This document shows, one piece after another, positions 53,986 to 63,729 of a stretch of DNA of 64,000 nucleotides (its first letter is position 1; every line of letters starts with the position of its first letter). Both the position numbers and the translations under genes were made by a program. The notes beneath the pieces are model-generated. The model saw only the letters and a list, made by a program, of their open reading frames with translations. It ran no database searches and was not told where the DNA came from. Origin of the DNA: Bradyrhizobium diversitatis (lineage in GTDB: Bacteria; Pseudomonadota; Alphaproteobacteria; Rhizobiales; Xanthobacteraceae); assembly GCF_016031635.1 (NCBI RefSeq), contig NZ_JACEGD010000003.1, positions 202,285-266,284 of the forward strand, given 5' to 3'.

Positions 53986-54042
53986 TAAAGCGTTTTCGAG
54001 CGTAGTGGATACCGGTTTCGCGTGAAGAAGACGCGTCAAAAT
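53986..54042. repeat. AAAGCGTTTTCGAGCG-type dispersed palindrome
   Basis: About 57 bases: CTAAAGCGTTTTCGAGCG, GTGGATACCGGTTTCGCGTGA and GACGCGTCAAAA. This resembles a well-known rhizobial intergenic element; only one clear copy is in this window. Confidence 0.6.
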
Positions 54043-54194
54043 AGAGTCCGGGGCCTGTTCCGATTCCATCGGAACGGGCTCTGCCGCGGGTTCCGCGGCG
54101 ATGCATCTGGCTTTATAAGCGCGGCGAGGTTGACGGGCGTCGCCAAAACGGGGAGCGTGGGGCCGTCGATGGGACGTTTCAGGTGGGCGGAAAA

Positions 54195-54509
54195 ATGCGA
54201 GCGAAAACAGCGCTGACTCTACTGTGCATGGGGTTGTTTTCGCTAGTTTGCGTCGGCGCGGAAGCCCAGACCGCCAGCCCCGGGGTTCGCCTCGCCCAGG
54301 CGGCTCCACCCGACGACGTTCCGCCGCCGCGCAAGCGGCCCCCGGCGCGCTTGCGCGTCACGCCCTATTACAGCCCAGATGGTGTCTATCCCCGCTACAA
54401 CCCGGGTCCCGACGCGCTCCGCGTGTGCAACGCCACCTATGTGCAGGAGTACCGGCCGAGCGGCACCGTGATCGTGCCGCGCGTGAGCTGCTATTGGCGC
54501 CGGGGCTGA
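54195..54509 (+). CDS. Small secreted Pro/Arg/Tyr protein
   Basis: 104 residues. A signal peptide (TALTLLCMGLFSLVCVGAEA, cleavage after AEA) precedes a mature part with DDVPPPRKRPPARLRVTPYY and YNPGPDALRVCNATYVQEYR. Two Cys near the C-terminus may form a disulfide. It belongs to the small secreted proteins common in Bradyrhizobium; function unknown. Start ATG 54195 with AGGTGGGCGG upstream. The next gene is on the same strand about 50 bases after. Confidence 0.75.
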   Translation: MRAKTALTLLCMGLFSLVCVGAEAQTASPGVRLAQAAPPDDVPPPRKRPPARLRVTPYYSPDGVYPRYNPGPDALRVCNATYVQEYRPSGTVIVPRVSCYWRRG

Positions 54510-54561
54510 CCAGTTCAATGCCCGCGCCAGCGAACAGCGCGGAGGCCTCGTGAGGGTCGTG

Positions 54562-54825
54562 ATGGCGAGATGGATCGCATTGGCCGTTGCCGTCGCGCTT
54601 GCCGCCGGCCTGCCTCGCGCGGCTTCCGCTGCGCAAAGGGTGACGATACCGGAGGCCTCGGCGGGGATCGCGGTTTTCGATGCACGACGACACGCGCGAA
54701 CCCGTGACATCGTGCGGCCTGCTGCGCGCCCTGATCCACGCTATTACGCGCGGCCCGTCTACTACCGTCCTTATCCTTACGGCGTGCCCGCACCTTTCGT
54801 GTTCAGCTACGGGCCCTTCTGGTGA
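54562..54825 (+). CDS. Small secreted Tyr/Pro-rich protein
   Basis: 87 residues from ATG 54562 (GAGGG six bases upstream; a GTG at 54550 is an alternative). A signal peptide (IALAVAVALAAGLPRAASA) leads to a mature region with RRHARTRDIVRPAARPDPRY and VYYRPYPYGVPAPFVF, ending SYGPFW. It is similar in style to the preceding gene and probably co-transcribed. It converges on the DUF1330 gene, only four bases away. Function unknown. Confidence 0.75.
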   Translation: MARWIALAVAVALAAGLPRAASAAQRVTIPEASAGIAVFDARRHARTRDIVRPAARPDPRYYARPVYYRPYPYGVPAPFVFSYGPFW

Positions 54826-54829
54826 TCCG

Positions 54830-55126
54830 CTAGCCGGGCGCAAATCCCTTGACCAGCAGCACAGTGGCCTGCGCGCCGGCTTTGCGATCACGCGAGATGT
54901 CCTCGTACTCGGGCGAGTTCGAGAAGGCGAGGAACGCGGCCTCGTCGGGAAACGACATCATGACAAGCTTGTCATGCGGCCATGCGCCTTCGAGCACGCG
55001 CGGATGTTCGTCGGCGGCGAGCAGCCGTCCGTTGTACGTCTTGAACACGTCAAAGAATCGCGCCTGATAGCGGTCGTAGGCCGCGCGGTCCGTCATCTTC
55101 AATTGTGCAATGGCGTAGACAGTCAT
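54830..55126 (-). CDS. DUF1330-family protein
   Basis: A 98-residue dimeric alpha/beta-barrel-like protein. TVYAIAQLKMTDRAAYDRYQ at the start, GRLLAADEHPRVLEGAW and LVMMSFPDEAAFLAFSNSPEYEDI are the DUF1330 signature. ATG 55126 is chosen because GAGGAA lies upstream and the domain starts right there. Its role is unknown. Confidence 0.9.
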   Translation of the reverse strand: MTVYAIAQLKMTDRAAYDRYQARFFDVFKTYNGRLLAADEHPRVLEGAWPHDKLVMMSFPDEAAFLAFSNSPEYEDISRDRKAGAQATVLLVKGFAPG

Positions 55127-55303
55127 CTGCAAAATTCCTCCCGTCGCGGCACTGCGTCGCATCGCGGGACCCAGCGTCGTTCATTCATGGCGCGTTCACC
55201 TCGCTCTCCTCAGTTTACCCGAGGGAGCGACCGTTATTGAACAGCAATGGCGCGGCCGAGACGTCGCGCCGCAGCTCTGCTGTCCAGATTCAGGGAGGAT
55301 TCC

Positions 55304-55876
55304 ATGCTGAGAATGTTCGGCCTCGGGACGAGCTCGATGCGCTTGCTCGGGCTTGCGGCCGCCGCGACGCTGATGCTGTCGGCCGGCACCGCGCGTCGCG
55401 CTGAAGCGCTCACCTTGATCAATCCGGCGACGTCACCCGCAACGAAGGCCGCGGCCGACGATCTCGTCACGCAGGTTCGCCACGGCGGCGGGCATGGTGG
55501 ACATGGCTTTCACGGCGGCGGTTTCCGCGGAGGCGGATTCCATGGCGGCGGGCGACATATCGGCGGTTTCCATGGCGGCGGTTTCCGCGGCGGCCATATT
55601 GGCGGCTTTCGCGCCGGGCCGGCCTTTCATCACCGTCATGTCGGCGGTGGCTATCGCTATGGCGGCTTTCGGCATGGCGGATATGGCGGCTACCACCGTC
55701 ACTGGGGCCATCATCGCCCGCACTACGGCTATCGACACTTCCGCCGGCCCTATTACGTTGGCGGGTATTATCCCTACTACAACTATCCGCGCCGCTGCCG
55801 GATCATCTGGACCTATTACGGCCCGCGCCGCGTCTGCCACTGGCCGCGCTGGCAGTATCCGTACCGCTATTGGTGA
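55304..55876 (+). CDS. Gly/His-rich repetitive secreted protein
   Basis: 190 residues. An N-terminal hydrophobic signal (LLGLAAAATLMLSAGTA) is followed by HGGGHGGHGFHGGGFRGGGF-like Gly/His/Phe repeats (about 60-110), then GGYRYGGFRHGGYGGYHRHW and a Tyr/Pro/Arg tail with RRCRIIWTYYGPRRVCHWPRW. The His density suggests metal or pigment binding, and the two tail Cys could bridge. Similar proteins occur widely in rhizobia without known function. ATG 55304 is supported by AGGGAGGA. Confidence 0.82.
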   Translation: MLRMFGLGTSSMRLLGLAAAATLMLSAGTARRAEALTLINPATSPATKAAADDLVTQVRHGGGHGGHGFHGGGFRGGGFHGGGRHIGGFHGGGFRGGHIGGFRAGPAFHHRHVGGGYRYGGFRHGGYGGYHRHWGHHRPHYGYRHFRRPYYVGGYYPYYNYPRRCRIIWTYYGPRRVCHWPRWQYPYRYW

Positions 55877-55897
55877 CGTGAGTGCTGGCCCTGCATT

Positions 55898-56022
55898 CGT
55901 CATGGCCGGGCATAGCCGTCCGAAGGACGGCGTCGCTTCCGCTTGCCTAGGTCCCGGCCATCCACGTTCTTGGGGCTTGCGCAGAGAGTTCGTGGATGCC
56001 CGGGAGGAGCCCGGGCATGACG
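55898..56022. repeat. CGTCATGGCCGGG palindromic repeat, copy 2
   Basis: CGTCATGGCCGGGCATAGC at the left and GCCCGGGCATGACGG at the right; GTCCCGGCCATCCACG and CGTGGATGCCCGGG pair inside. Related to 51782-51869. Confidence 0.88.
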
Positions 56023-56032
56023 GAGAGGCTGG

Positions 56033-56242
56033 TTAGAGCCAATCCTTCAGCTTCCATGACGAAGCCTTCCACCGCATCAAATTCTCGACCTTCCACTGCC
56101 TGAACATCGCCGGCGGCCAGCGGCTGAGCCTGGAGGTCTCCTCGACCTCGGGCTTGGCGACGATGCGCAGCGGCGTTGCGCGCCGGCGGTGCTGGCGCGT
56201 CGCGTCACTGATCAGATCGACATATTCCGGCTTGTTGGCCAT
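56033..56242 (-). CDS. Small conserved-looking hypothetical protein
   Basis: 69 residues from ATG 56242: ANKPEYVDLISDATRQHRRR, then PLRIVAKPEVEETSRLSRWP and a Trp-rich tail (WKVENLMRWKASSWKLKDW). There is no signal peptide; it is basic and may bind nucleic acid or membranes, but no family is recognised. It lies downstream of leuC on the same strand, about 90 bases after the leuC stop, so it may be read from the leuC transcript. Confidence 0.55.
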   Translation of the reverse strand: MANKPEYVDLISDATRQHRRRATPLRIVAKPEVEETSRLSRWPPAMFRQWKVENLMRWKASSWKLKDWL

Positions 56243-56335
56243 GAGGCGTGTCCTCGCGAACCGTCGCGAGGACACAATGTGGGCGAGGCGGATTAACGGC
56301 GGTTTGCCGCGATCGCTACAATTGCAGGAACCGGC

Positions 56336-57742
<1,407 letters not shown>

Positions 57743-58111
57743 GAGCTTGAGCTCCGAAGAATGTGTGTCAGCGATGAGCGCGGCAGGCCGCGCGGGCAAC
57801 AAATCGTCAGCGCAGCTTTTAGGCTGCGCGCGTAAGCTCTGACGTTGCCGAGGTCGCGAAGCGTCCGAAGAACCGGCCAGGCAGCCGCGAGCGATCGTCG
57901 ATGACGATGCGCTGGATGGTGGCGAAGCTGGTCGGATCTGGAAACATTCTAGAAGCTATATAGCACGCAGTGGCAAAAGCGCGAGAGTTTAGCGGCATCG
58001 TCATTGCGAGGAGCCCTTGCGACGAAGCAATCCAGAATCCCTCCGAGGCATCAGCCTGGATTGCTTCGCTGCGCTCGCAATGACGAGGTCGGGGAAGGCA
58101 TCCGGCAAAAC
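57743..58111. other. leuC upstream region
   Basis: About 370 bases. CGCAGC/GCTGCG arms around TTTTAG near 57815-57830 form a short hairpin about 75 bases before leuC. The right part (57999-58084) is palindromic repeat copy 3. The frame at 57819-57947 has no Leu run, so no leader-peptide attenuator is evident. Confidence 0.6.
57999..58084. repeat. CGTCATTGCGAG palindromic repeat, copy 3
   Basis: Same family as 11275-11360 and 35537-35623, in a form with the GAGCCCTTGCGACGAAGC arm on the left. It separates rplS/terminator from leuC. Confidence 0.95.
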
Positions 58112-58141
58112 AAAAAAGCGCGGAGCCGAGCCCCGCGCTTT
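58112..58141 (-). terminator. Terminator of the ffh-rplS operon
   Basis: On the minus strand AAAGCGCGG (58141-58133) pairs with CCGCGCTTT (58123-58115), and the run continues into TTTTTT (from A residues at 58112-58117). It lies 26 bases after the rplS stop. Confidence 0.92.
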
Positions 58142-58167
58142 CGAAAAGCTTGCCCTGGTCGCGGAGC

Positions 58168-58548
58168 TTACTCGCCGACGGCGGCCTGGCGGTCCTGCTT
58201 CTCGACGATGCGGGCCGACTTGCCGCGGAGATTGCGGAGGTAATAGAGCTTGGCGCGACGCACCTTGCCGCGGCGCACCACCTTGATCGAGTCGATCATC
58301 GGCGACATCACCGGGAACACGCGCTCGACGCCCTCGCCATAGGAGATCTTGCGGACGGTGAAGCTCTCGTTGAGGCCACCGCCGGAACGGCCGATGCAGA
58401 CGCCTTCATAGGCCTGCACGCGGGTGCGGTCGCCTTCGACGACCTTCACATTGACGATCACGGTGTCGCCGGGGCCGAATTCCGGAATGTCCTTGCCGGC
58501 GGACAGCTTGTCGAATTGCTCTTGCTCGAGCTGCTTGATCAGGTTCAT
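58168..58548 (-). CDS. rplS: 50S ribosomal protein L19
   Basis: A 126-residue ribosomal protein at the 30S/50S interface. [20 protein letters not shown] and [31 protein letters not shown] (quoted in part elsewhere) are L19 signatures; [15 protein letters not shown] ends the conserved part, followed by a short acidic tail. It is the last gene of ffh-rpsP-rimM-trmD-rplS; a T-rich terminator follows. Confidence 0.98.
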   Translation of the reverse strand: MNLIKQLEQEQFDKLSAGKDIPEFGPGDTVIVNVKVVEGDRTRVQAYEGVCIGRSGGGLNESFTVRKISYGEGVERVFPVMSPMIDSIKVVRRGKVRRAKLYYLRNLRGKSARIVEKQDRQAAVGE

Positions 58549-58658
58549 GGGTAAATCTCCATCGGCGCGCCCAGCCTTTTCAAACGGGGGCTGCGCGAAA
58601 TTCGTCTATCCAGCCATTGCGGATGTGGCCGCTCCTATAAGGCAAGCCGGAGCGTTTG

Positions 58659-59414
58659 TCACCCGTCTGTCGTGCTTTTTGGCTTTTTTTGGCGCCCGGC
58701 CCGATTCGGGACGGGGGTCGGCACTTGCGCCCACAAATCCGGCCGCCGGGCCGCCGTCAGGGCCTCCGATTGCGCCCGCCGCCAGCCTGCAACCTTGGCA
58801 TGGTCGCCCGAGGTCAGGATTTCCGGGATCGGGACCCCCTCGAACAGCTGCGGACGGGTGTATTGAGGGTGTTCGAGCAGCCCGTCCGAAAAGCTCTCTT
58901 CGGTTCCCGAGGCCTCCTTGCCCATCACCCCCGGCAGCAGCCGGACACAGGCGTCGATCAGGGCCAGGGCCGCAATCTCGCCCCCGGACAGGACATAGTC
59001 GCCGATCGAGATCTCCTCGAGGCCCCGTCCGTCGATCACCCGCTGGTCCACCCCCTCGAACCGCCCGCAGACGATCAGGGGGCCGGGGCCCTTGGCGAGC
59101 TCGACGACACGGGCCTGAGTCAGTGGCCGACCCCGGGGGCTCATGAGCAGGCGGGGTCGCTCAGAGCCGCTCCCGGCCGCGTCGATGGCGGCAGCCAGAA
59201 CATCCGCGCGCAGCACCATGCCCGGGCCGCCGCCGGCCGGGGTGTCGTCGACGCTGCGGTGGCGGTCGGTAGCGGAGGCGCGGATGTCGCGCACCTCGAG
59301 CTGCCAGAGTCCGGCGGCCAGCGCACGCCCGGCCAGGCTCACGCCGAGCGGCCCCGGAAACATCTCCGGAAACAGCGTCAGCACGGTCGCGCGCCAGGGT
59401 GCGGGGTTGGTCAT
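58659..59414 (-). CDS. trmD: tRNA (guanine-N1)-methyltransferase
   Basis: A 251-residue SPOUT enzyme that methylates G37 of tRNAs to prevent frameshifting. [21 protein letters not shown] starts the fold; [28 protein letters not shown] (the SAM-binding knot) and [10 protein letters not shown] are strictly conserved TrmD motifs. ATG 59414 is used; the frame upstream enters the dispersed repeat. It is separated from rimM by repeat copy 3. Confidence 0.98.
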   Translation of the reverse strand: MTNPAPWRATVLTLFPEMFPGPLGVSLAGRALAAGLWQLEVRDIRASATDRHRSVDDTPAGGGPGMVLRADVLAAAIDAAGSGSERPRLLMSPRGRPLTQARVVELAKGPGPLIVCGRFEGVDQRVIDGRGLEEISIGDYVLSGGEIAALALIDACVRLLPGVMGKEASGTEESFSDGLLEHPQYTRPQLFEGVPIPEILTSGDHAKVAGWRRAQSEALTAARRPDLWAQVPTPVPNRAGRQKKPKSTTDG

Positions 59415-59428
59415 TCGATCTCGGTTCT

Positions 59429-59587
59429 CGTCGTCCCGGACAAGCGCGCCCCAAGCGCGCGCAGATCCGGGACCCATAGCCACCACAGCCCGTTTTGCGA
59501 TGGCTGGAGGATCAGCTTAGCGAAAAATTCCGGCCTGTGGTTATGGGTCCCCGCCGCTGTGCGCTTTGCGCACTAGGCGGGGACGAC
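59429..59587. repeat. CGTCGTCCCGG dispersed repeat, copy 3, overlapping the rimM 3' end
   Basis: Begins CGTCGTCCCGGACAAGCG and ends GGCGGGGACGAC, with GATCCGGGACCCATAGCCAC and GGTTATGGGTCCCCG inside. It overlaps the rimM coding end (stop 59541), so the last residues of RimM are read from repeat DNA. Confidence 0.9.
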
Positions 59588-60116
59588 TCACGGAGGGATC
59601 GTTGTCCCCGTCCTCGCCCTCGATTTCCTGCGGCAGCGCGATCACCACGCGTCCGCCGGCGAGATCGACTTCCGGCACCACCGCATTGGAGAACGGCAGC
59701 AGCAGCGTCGGGCCCTTTGGCGGGGCGATCTCGATGATGTCGCCGGCGCCGAAATTCTGGATCGCGACAACGCGGCCGAGCGGCTTGCCGTCCGTGGTGA
59801 CGGCGGCGAGCCCGATCAGGTCGGTGTGGTAATATTCGTCCGCGTCGGTCGCGGGAAGCTTGTCGCGCGGAACGTAGAGCTCGATGCCGTTGAGGCGCTC
59901 GGCCTCATCACGGGTCGTGACGCCCTTGAACGTCGCGACCAGATGATCTTTCGCCTCGCGCGCCGTCGCGACCTCGAACTGGCGCTTGCCATCCTTGGAC
60001 AGCAGCGGACCGTAGCGCCTGACGGCGAAGGGATCCTCGGTGAAGGTCCACAGCTTGACCGCACCGCGCACTCCATGCGCGGCGCCGATCCGCGCGACGC
60101 AGACCAGCGCCGACAT
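59541..60116 (-). CDS. rimM: Ribosome maturation factor RimM
   Basis: A 191-residue 16S-processing factor that binds S19. [20 protein letters not shown] is the N-terminal RimM motif; [11 protein letters not shown] and [26 protein letters not shown] [16 protein letters not shown] and the PRC-barrel region are standard. The tail after about residue 172 ([17 protein letters not shown]) is not family sequence; it is encoded by the dispersed repeat, an example of repeat exaptation. Between rpsP and trmD. Confidence 0.97.
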   Translation of the reverse strand: MSALVCVARIGAAHGVRGAVKLWTFTEDPFAVRRYGPLLSKDGKRQFEVATAREAKDHLVATFKGVTTRDEAERLNGIELYVPRDKLPATDADEYYHTDLIGLAAVTTDGKPLGRVVAIQNFGAGDIIEIAPPKGPTLLLPFSNAVVPEVDLAGGRVVIALPQEIEGEDGDNDPSVSRPRLVRKAHSGGDP

Positions 60117-60125
60117 GGCCGGGCC

Positions 60126-60458
60126 TTACGACTTCGCTGCGGCTTCGGCCTGCGCCTTGCGCTCCTTGCGCGGCACGGCCTTCTCCGGGTTGTTGCGCGC
60201 TTCGCGCTTCTTGACGCCGGCAGCGTCGAGGAAACGCGCCACGCGGTCCGACGGCTGCGCGCCCTTGGCGACCCAGGCCTTCACCTTCTCCAGGTCGAGC
60301 TTGAGGCGCGCCTCGTTGTCCTTCGGCAGCAGCGGATTGAAATAGCCCAGACGCTCGATGAAGCGGCCGTCGCGCGGAAAGCGCGAGTCGGCAACGACGA
60401 CGTGATAGACGGGACGCTTCTTGGTGCCTGCGCGGGCGAGGCGGATAACGACGGACAT
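60126..60458 (-). CDS. rpsP: 30S ribosomal protein S16
   Basis: A 110-residue S16. [20 protein letters not shown] at the start and [16 protein letters not shown] are diagnostic. The Ala/Lys-rich extension ([20 protein letters not shown]) is typical of alphaproteobacteria. Its stop is nine bases before the rimM start. It is preceded by ffh. Confidence 0.98.
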   Translation of the reverse strand: MSVVIRLARAGTKKRPVYHVVVADSRFPRDGRFIERLGYFNPLLPKDNEARLKLDLEKVKAWVAKGAQPSDRVARFLDAAGVKKREARNNPEKAVPRKERKAQAEAAAKS

Positions 60459-60544
60459 TCAGTTCTCCTTCAAAGTACGTTTTGTTCGGTTGATCGGTAT
60501 TTTCGCGTTGCACGAGATGCTGATGACCCCGTGCGACGAATTCC

Positions 60545-62092
60545 TCATTTCTTCTTGCCGGGAAAACCGCCGAGCCCCGGAAGGGTCGGCTTGCCGCTGA
60601 GGCCCGTAAGCCCCGGCAAATTCGGTAGGCCCGAGCGAAGGCCAGGCGGCAGATCCTTCGGCAAATTCGGCAGGCCCTGTCCGCCGCCGCCCTGCATCTT
60701 CTCCTGAAGCGCCTTCATCTCTTCCGGCGAGGGAGGCTTCATGCCGCCGCCAAAGCCCATGGCCTGGGCGATGCCGGCGAGCGGGCCGCGCTTGCCCGAG
60801 CCCATGGCCTTCATCACGTCGGCCATGTTCCGGTGCATCTTGAGCAGCTTGTTGACCTGCTCGACACTCTGGCCGCTGCCTGCGGCGATGCGCTTCTTGC
60901 GGCTGGCTTTCAACAGGTCCGGATGCCGGCGCTCGTCGCGGGTCATGGAATCGATGATCGCGACCTGGCGCTTCAGGATCTTGTCGTCGATGCCGGCCGC
61001 CGCGATCTGGTTCTTCATCTTGGAGATGCCGGGCATCATGCCCATCAGCCCGCTGATGCCGCCCATGTTGGACATCTGCGACAGCTGCTCGCGCATGTCG
61101 TTGAGGTCGAACTGACCCTTGCGCATGCGCTCGGCGGTGCGCGCGGCCTTTTCGGCGTCGATGTTGGCGGCGGCGCGCTCGACCAGCGACACCACGTCGC
61201 CCATGCCGAGGATGCGGCCGGCGATACGATCGGGATGGAAATCCTCCAGCGCGTCGGTCTTTTCGCCGGTGCCGAGCAGCTTGATCGGCTTGCCGGTGAC
61301 CGCGCGCATCGACAGCGCCGCGCCGCCGCGGCCGTCGCCGTCGACGCGGGTCAGCACGATGCCGGTGAGGCCGACGCGCTGGTCGAACGAGCGGGCGAGG
61401 TTCACGGCGTCCTGGCCGGTGAGACTGTCGGCGACGAGCAGCACTTCATGCGGATTGGCCGCGGCTTTGATCGCGGCCGCCTCCGCCATCATCTCTTCGT
61501 CGAGCGTGGTGCGGCCGGCGGTGTCGAGCAGCACGACGTCGTAGCCGCCGAGCTTGCCGGCTTCCAGCGCGCGCTTGGCGATCTGCGGCGGCTGCTGGCC
61601 TGCAACGATCGGCAGGGTCGGAATGTCGAGGTCGCGGCCGAGCACGGCGAGCTGCTCCATCGCCGCCGGGCGATAGACGTCGAGCGAGGCCATCAGCACC
61701 TTGCGCTTGTCGCGCTGGACCAGGCGGCGGGCGAGCTTTGCGGTGGTGGTGGTCTTGCCGGAGCCTTGCAGGCCGACCATCATGATCGGCACCGGCGGCA
61801 CGGAATTGACGTCGATGGTCTGGCCTTCGGCGCCGAGCGTGTTGATCAGCTCGTCATGGACGATCTTGACCACCATCTGGCCGGGTGTGACCGACTTGAC
61901 GACGGTGGCGCCGATCGCCTGCTCGCGGACGCGCTCGGTGAAGCTGCGTACCACCTCGAGCGCGACGTCGGCTTCCAGCAGCGCGCGGCGCACCTCGCGC
62001 ATCGCGGCATCGACGTCCTTTTCGGTCAGCGCGCCGCGCCCCGTCAGACGATCGAGAATGCCGCCAAGCCGTTCCGACAGATTGTCGAACAA
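60545..62092 (-). CDS. ffh: Signal recognition particle protein Ffh
   Basis: A 515-residue SRP GTPase that targets inner-membrane proteins co-translationally. The N domain (1-85) is followed by the G domain with the P-loop GLQGSGKTTT (107-116), DTAGR and TRVDGDGRGGAAL; the M domain from about 300 has MGGISGLMGMMPGISKM and the GSGKRG-like SGQSVEQVNKLL segment, and ends with a Gly/Pro/Leu-rich tail (about 470-515). It is the first gene of the ribosomal/tRNA operon. A palindromic repeat sits directly upstream (62111-62242). Confidence 0.98.
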   Translation of the reverse strand: MFDNLSERLGGILDRLTGRGALTEKDVDAAMREVRRALLEADVALEVVRSFTERVREQAIGATVVKSVTPGQMVVKIVHDELINTLGAEGQTIDVNSVPPVPIMMVGLQGSGKTTTTAKLARRLVQRDKRKVLMASLDVYRPAAMEQLAVLGRDLDIPTLPIVAGQQPPQIAKRALEAGKLGGYDVVLLDTAGRTTLDEEMMAEAAAIKAAANPHEVLLVADSLTGQDAVNLARSFDQRVGLTGIVLTRVDGDGRGGAALSMRAVTGKPIKLLGTGEKTDALEDFHPDRIAGRILGMGDVVSLVERAAANIDAEKAARTAERMRKGQFDLNDMREQLSQMSNMGGISGLMGMMPGISKMKNQIAAAGIDDKILKRQVAIIDSMTRDERRHPDLLKASRKKRIAAGSGQSVEQVNKLLKMHRNMADVMKAMGSGKRGPLAGIAQAMGFGGGMKPPSPEEMKALQEKMQGGGGQGLPNLPKDLPPGLRSGLPNLPGLTGLSGKPTLPGLGGFPGKKK

Positions 62093-62609
62093 TGCCGTTG
62101 TCCTCTTTTACCTCTCCTCGCCTGCGGGGAGAGGTCGCCGCCCTCTTGGCGGCGGGTGAGGGGGTACGGGTCCATCTACGCGCACCATGCGCGGAGAGAG
62201 CCCCTCACCCCGACCCTCTCCCCGCAAGGGCGGGGCGAGGGAGCAGAAAACCAAACACCTTTGCGCCCGAGGGCGCACAGCGCTGTCGGGCGTTGACCTC
62301 TGGCCTCCAGGGCCAGTCGGCGGGTCGAAAAGAAAGCCTTTCCGAGAAAGTGGCGGGGTTAAACGCCGCTCCCGCCCAAAAGTCAAGGAAAGTTAGGGGG
62401 CCGGGGCGGCCTTGATAAGGCAAGGTACTGAAAATGTGACATTTTTGGCCATGGGTTCCTTTTCTGCCAGGCCCGCCCATATAGCCGGTGATGTCTTACC
62501 GCCCGACTATCCCTAGGAGCCTGCCCTACGAGCCTGCCGGTCACCCGACTTTTGGGGCCGCTCGCCGGCGCCGGTGCCCTGGTCGGCGTCCTCGCGCTGG
62601 ATCCTCCGC
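62093..62609. other. Intergenic region between ffh and MBL hydrolase
   Basis: About 517 bases. The first part contains the 62111-62242 palindromic repeat; the middle 62243-62490 shows no gene. Near the right end, 62534-62616 encodes a hydrophobic stretch in a frame that does not join the MBL gene (see findings). It should hold the ffh promoter and the MBL promoter. Confidence 0.6.
62111..62242. repeat. CTCTCCCC-family palindromic repeat upstream of ffh
   Basis: CCTCTCCTCGCCTGCGGGGAG at the left, GGCGGGTGAGGGGG inside, and GACCCTCTCCCCGCAAGGG at the right (parts only). Related to 1201-1353. Confidence 0.85.
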
Positions 62610-63590
62610 ATGAAAACCTATGACGGCCCCGCCTCCGACCATTTCAACGGCCTGCACTTCTTCGATCCGGACGGGGCGCCGCCGAAACCGCTTCGCGAGC
62701 TGCTGCGCTGGCAATTGGGCGGCGGACGGCAGCGCGCGAAATGGCCCATGTGGGCGCCGAGCCCCCATGCCGACATCCCGCCGGAGCGCATCGAGGGCGA
62801 CAACGTGCGGCTCTCCTTCGTCGGCCACGCCAGCTGGCTGATCCAGGCCGGCGGCCTCAACATCCTGGTCGATCCGGTCTGGTCGATGCGGGTCTCCCCG
62901 GTCGCCTGGGCCGGTCCGAAGCGACACAACGATCCCGGCATTGCCTTCGAGAAGCTGCCGAAGATCGATGTCGTGCTGGTCTCGCACGGGCATTACGATC
63001 ATCTGGATATCGCGACGCTGTCGCGGCTCACCAAGAATTTCGCCCCGCGCGTCGTCACCCCGCTCGGCAATGACGTCACAATGCGCAGCCGGGATTCCAC
63101 GATCAAGGTAGAAGCCTTCGACTGGCACGATCGCGTCGAGCTCGGCGGCGGCATCGCCGTGCATCTGGTGCCGACCCGGCACTGGACGGCGCGCGGCATG
63201 TTCGATCGCAACAAGGCGCTGTGGGCGAGCTTCGTGCTGGAGACGCCGGCCGGCAAGATCTACGTCGTCTGCGATTCCGGCTATGGTGACGGCAGGCACT
63301 TTCGCCGCGTCGCCGACAAGCACGGGCCACTGCGCCTCGCGATCCTCCCGATCGGCGCCTACGAGCCGCGCTGGTTCATGCGCGACCAGCACATGAACCC
63401 GGAAGATGCGGTGAAGGCGTTGCTCGACTGCGGTGCCGAGCAAGCGCTCGGGCACCATCACGGCACGTTCCAGCTGACGGATGAAGCGATCGACGCGCCG
63501 GCGAAAGCCTTGGTCGAAGCGCTCGATGCCGCAAAGATTCCGCAGGAGCGGTTCGTGGCGATGAAGCCTGGACAGGTGGTGGAGATTTAG
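62610..63590 (+). CDS. Metallo-beta-lactamase-fold hydrolase (NAPE-PLD/UlaG-like)
   Basis: 326 residues from ATG 62610. The MBL motif S-H-G-H-Y-D-H-L-D (H126, H128, D130, H131) is present, with VGHASWLIQAGGLNILVDPV before it and VHLVPTRHWTARGMFD then VVCDSGYGDG after it. The start NGLHFFDPDGAPPKPLRELL and WPMWAPSPHADIP are typical of the NAPE-PLD-like bacterial subgroup. It hydrolyses a phospholipid-type or other ester. The relatives I recall begin with a hydrophobic segment that here lies in another frame, so the 5' end may be frameshifted. Divergent from ffh; a dispersed repeat follows. Confidence 0.85.
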   Translation: MKTYDGPASDHFNGLHFFDPDGAPPKPLRELLRWQLGGGRQRAKWPMWAPSPHADIPPERIEGDNVRLSFVGHASWLIQAGGLNILVDPVWSMRVSPVAWAGPKRHNDPGIAFEKLPKIDVVLVSHGHYDHLDIATLSRLTKNFAPRVVTPLGNDVTMRSRDSTIKVEAFDWHDRVELGGGIAVHLVPTRHWTARGMFDRNKALWASFVLETPAGKIYVVCDSGYGDGRHFRRVADKHGPLRLAILPIGAYEPRWFMRDQHMNPEDAVKALLDCGAEQALGHHHGTFQLTDEAIDAPAKALVEALDAAKIPQERFVAMKPGQVVEI

Positions 63591-63633
63591 CAGAGATCTC
63601 GCGTCGTCCTCCGCTGTCCCTGGGCATACTGTT

Positions 63634-63708
63634 CGTCGTCCCGGACAAGCGCGCCTCAAGCGCGCGCAGATCCGGGACCCATAACCACAGGGTTCAGTTT
63701 GGCGAGTC
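63634..63708. repeat. CGTCGTCCCGG dispersed repeat, copy 4 (left half only)
   Basis: CGTCGTCCCGGACAAGCGCG and GATCCGGGACCCATAACCAC (parts) match copies 1-3, but the right arm is missing. The sequence that follows leads into the IS5-type element, so the repeat may be truncated by the insertion. Confidence 0.8.
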
Positions 63709-63729
63709 GTCCGTGAAGAGCGGCTAAGC

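Noticed and set aside
57819..58004. Short frame upstream of leuC as a leucine leader peptide
   Set aside because: No run of Leu codons and no terminator/antiterminator pair; it overlaps a repeat.
62491..62610. ATG at 62491 as the start of the MBL gene
   Set aside because: It is in another frame and meets a stop at 62611-62613.
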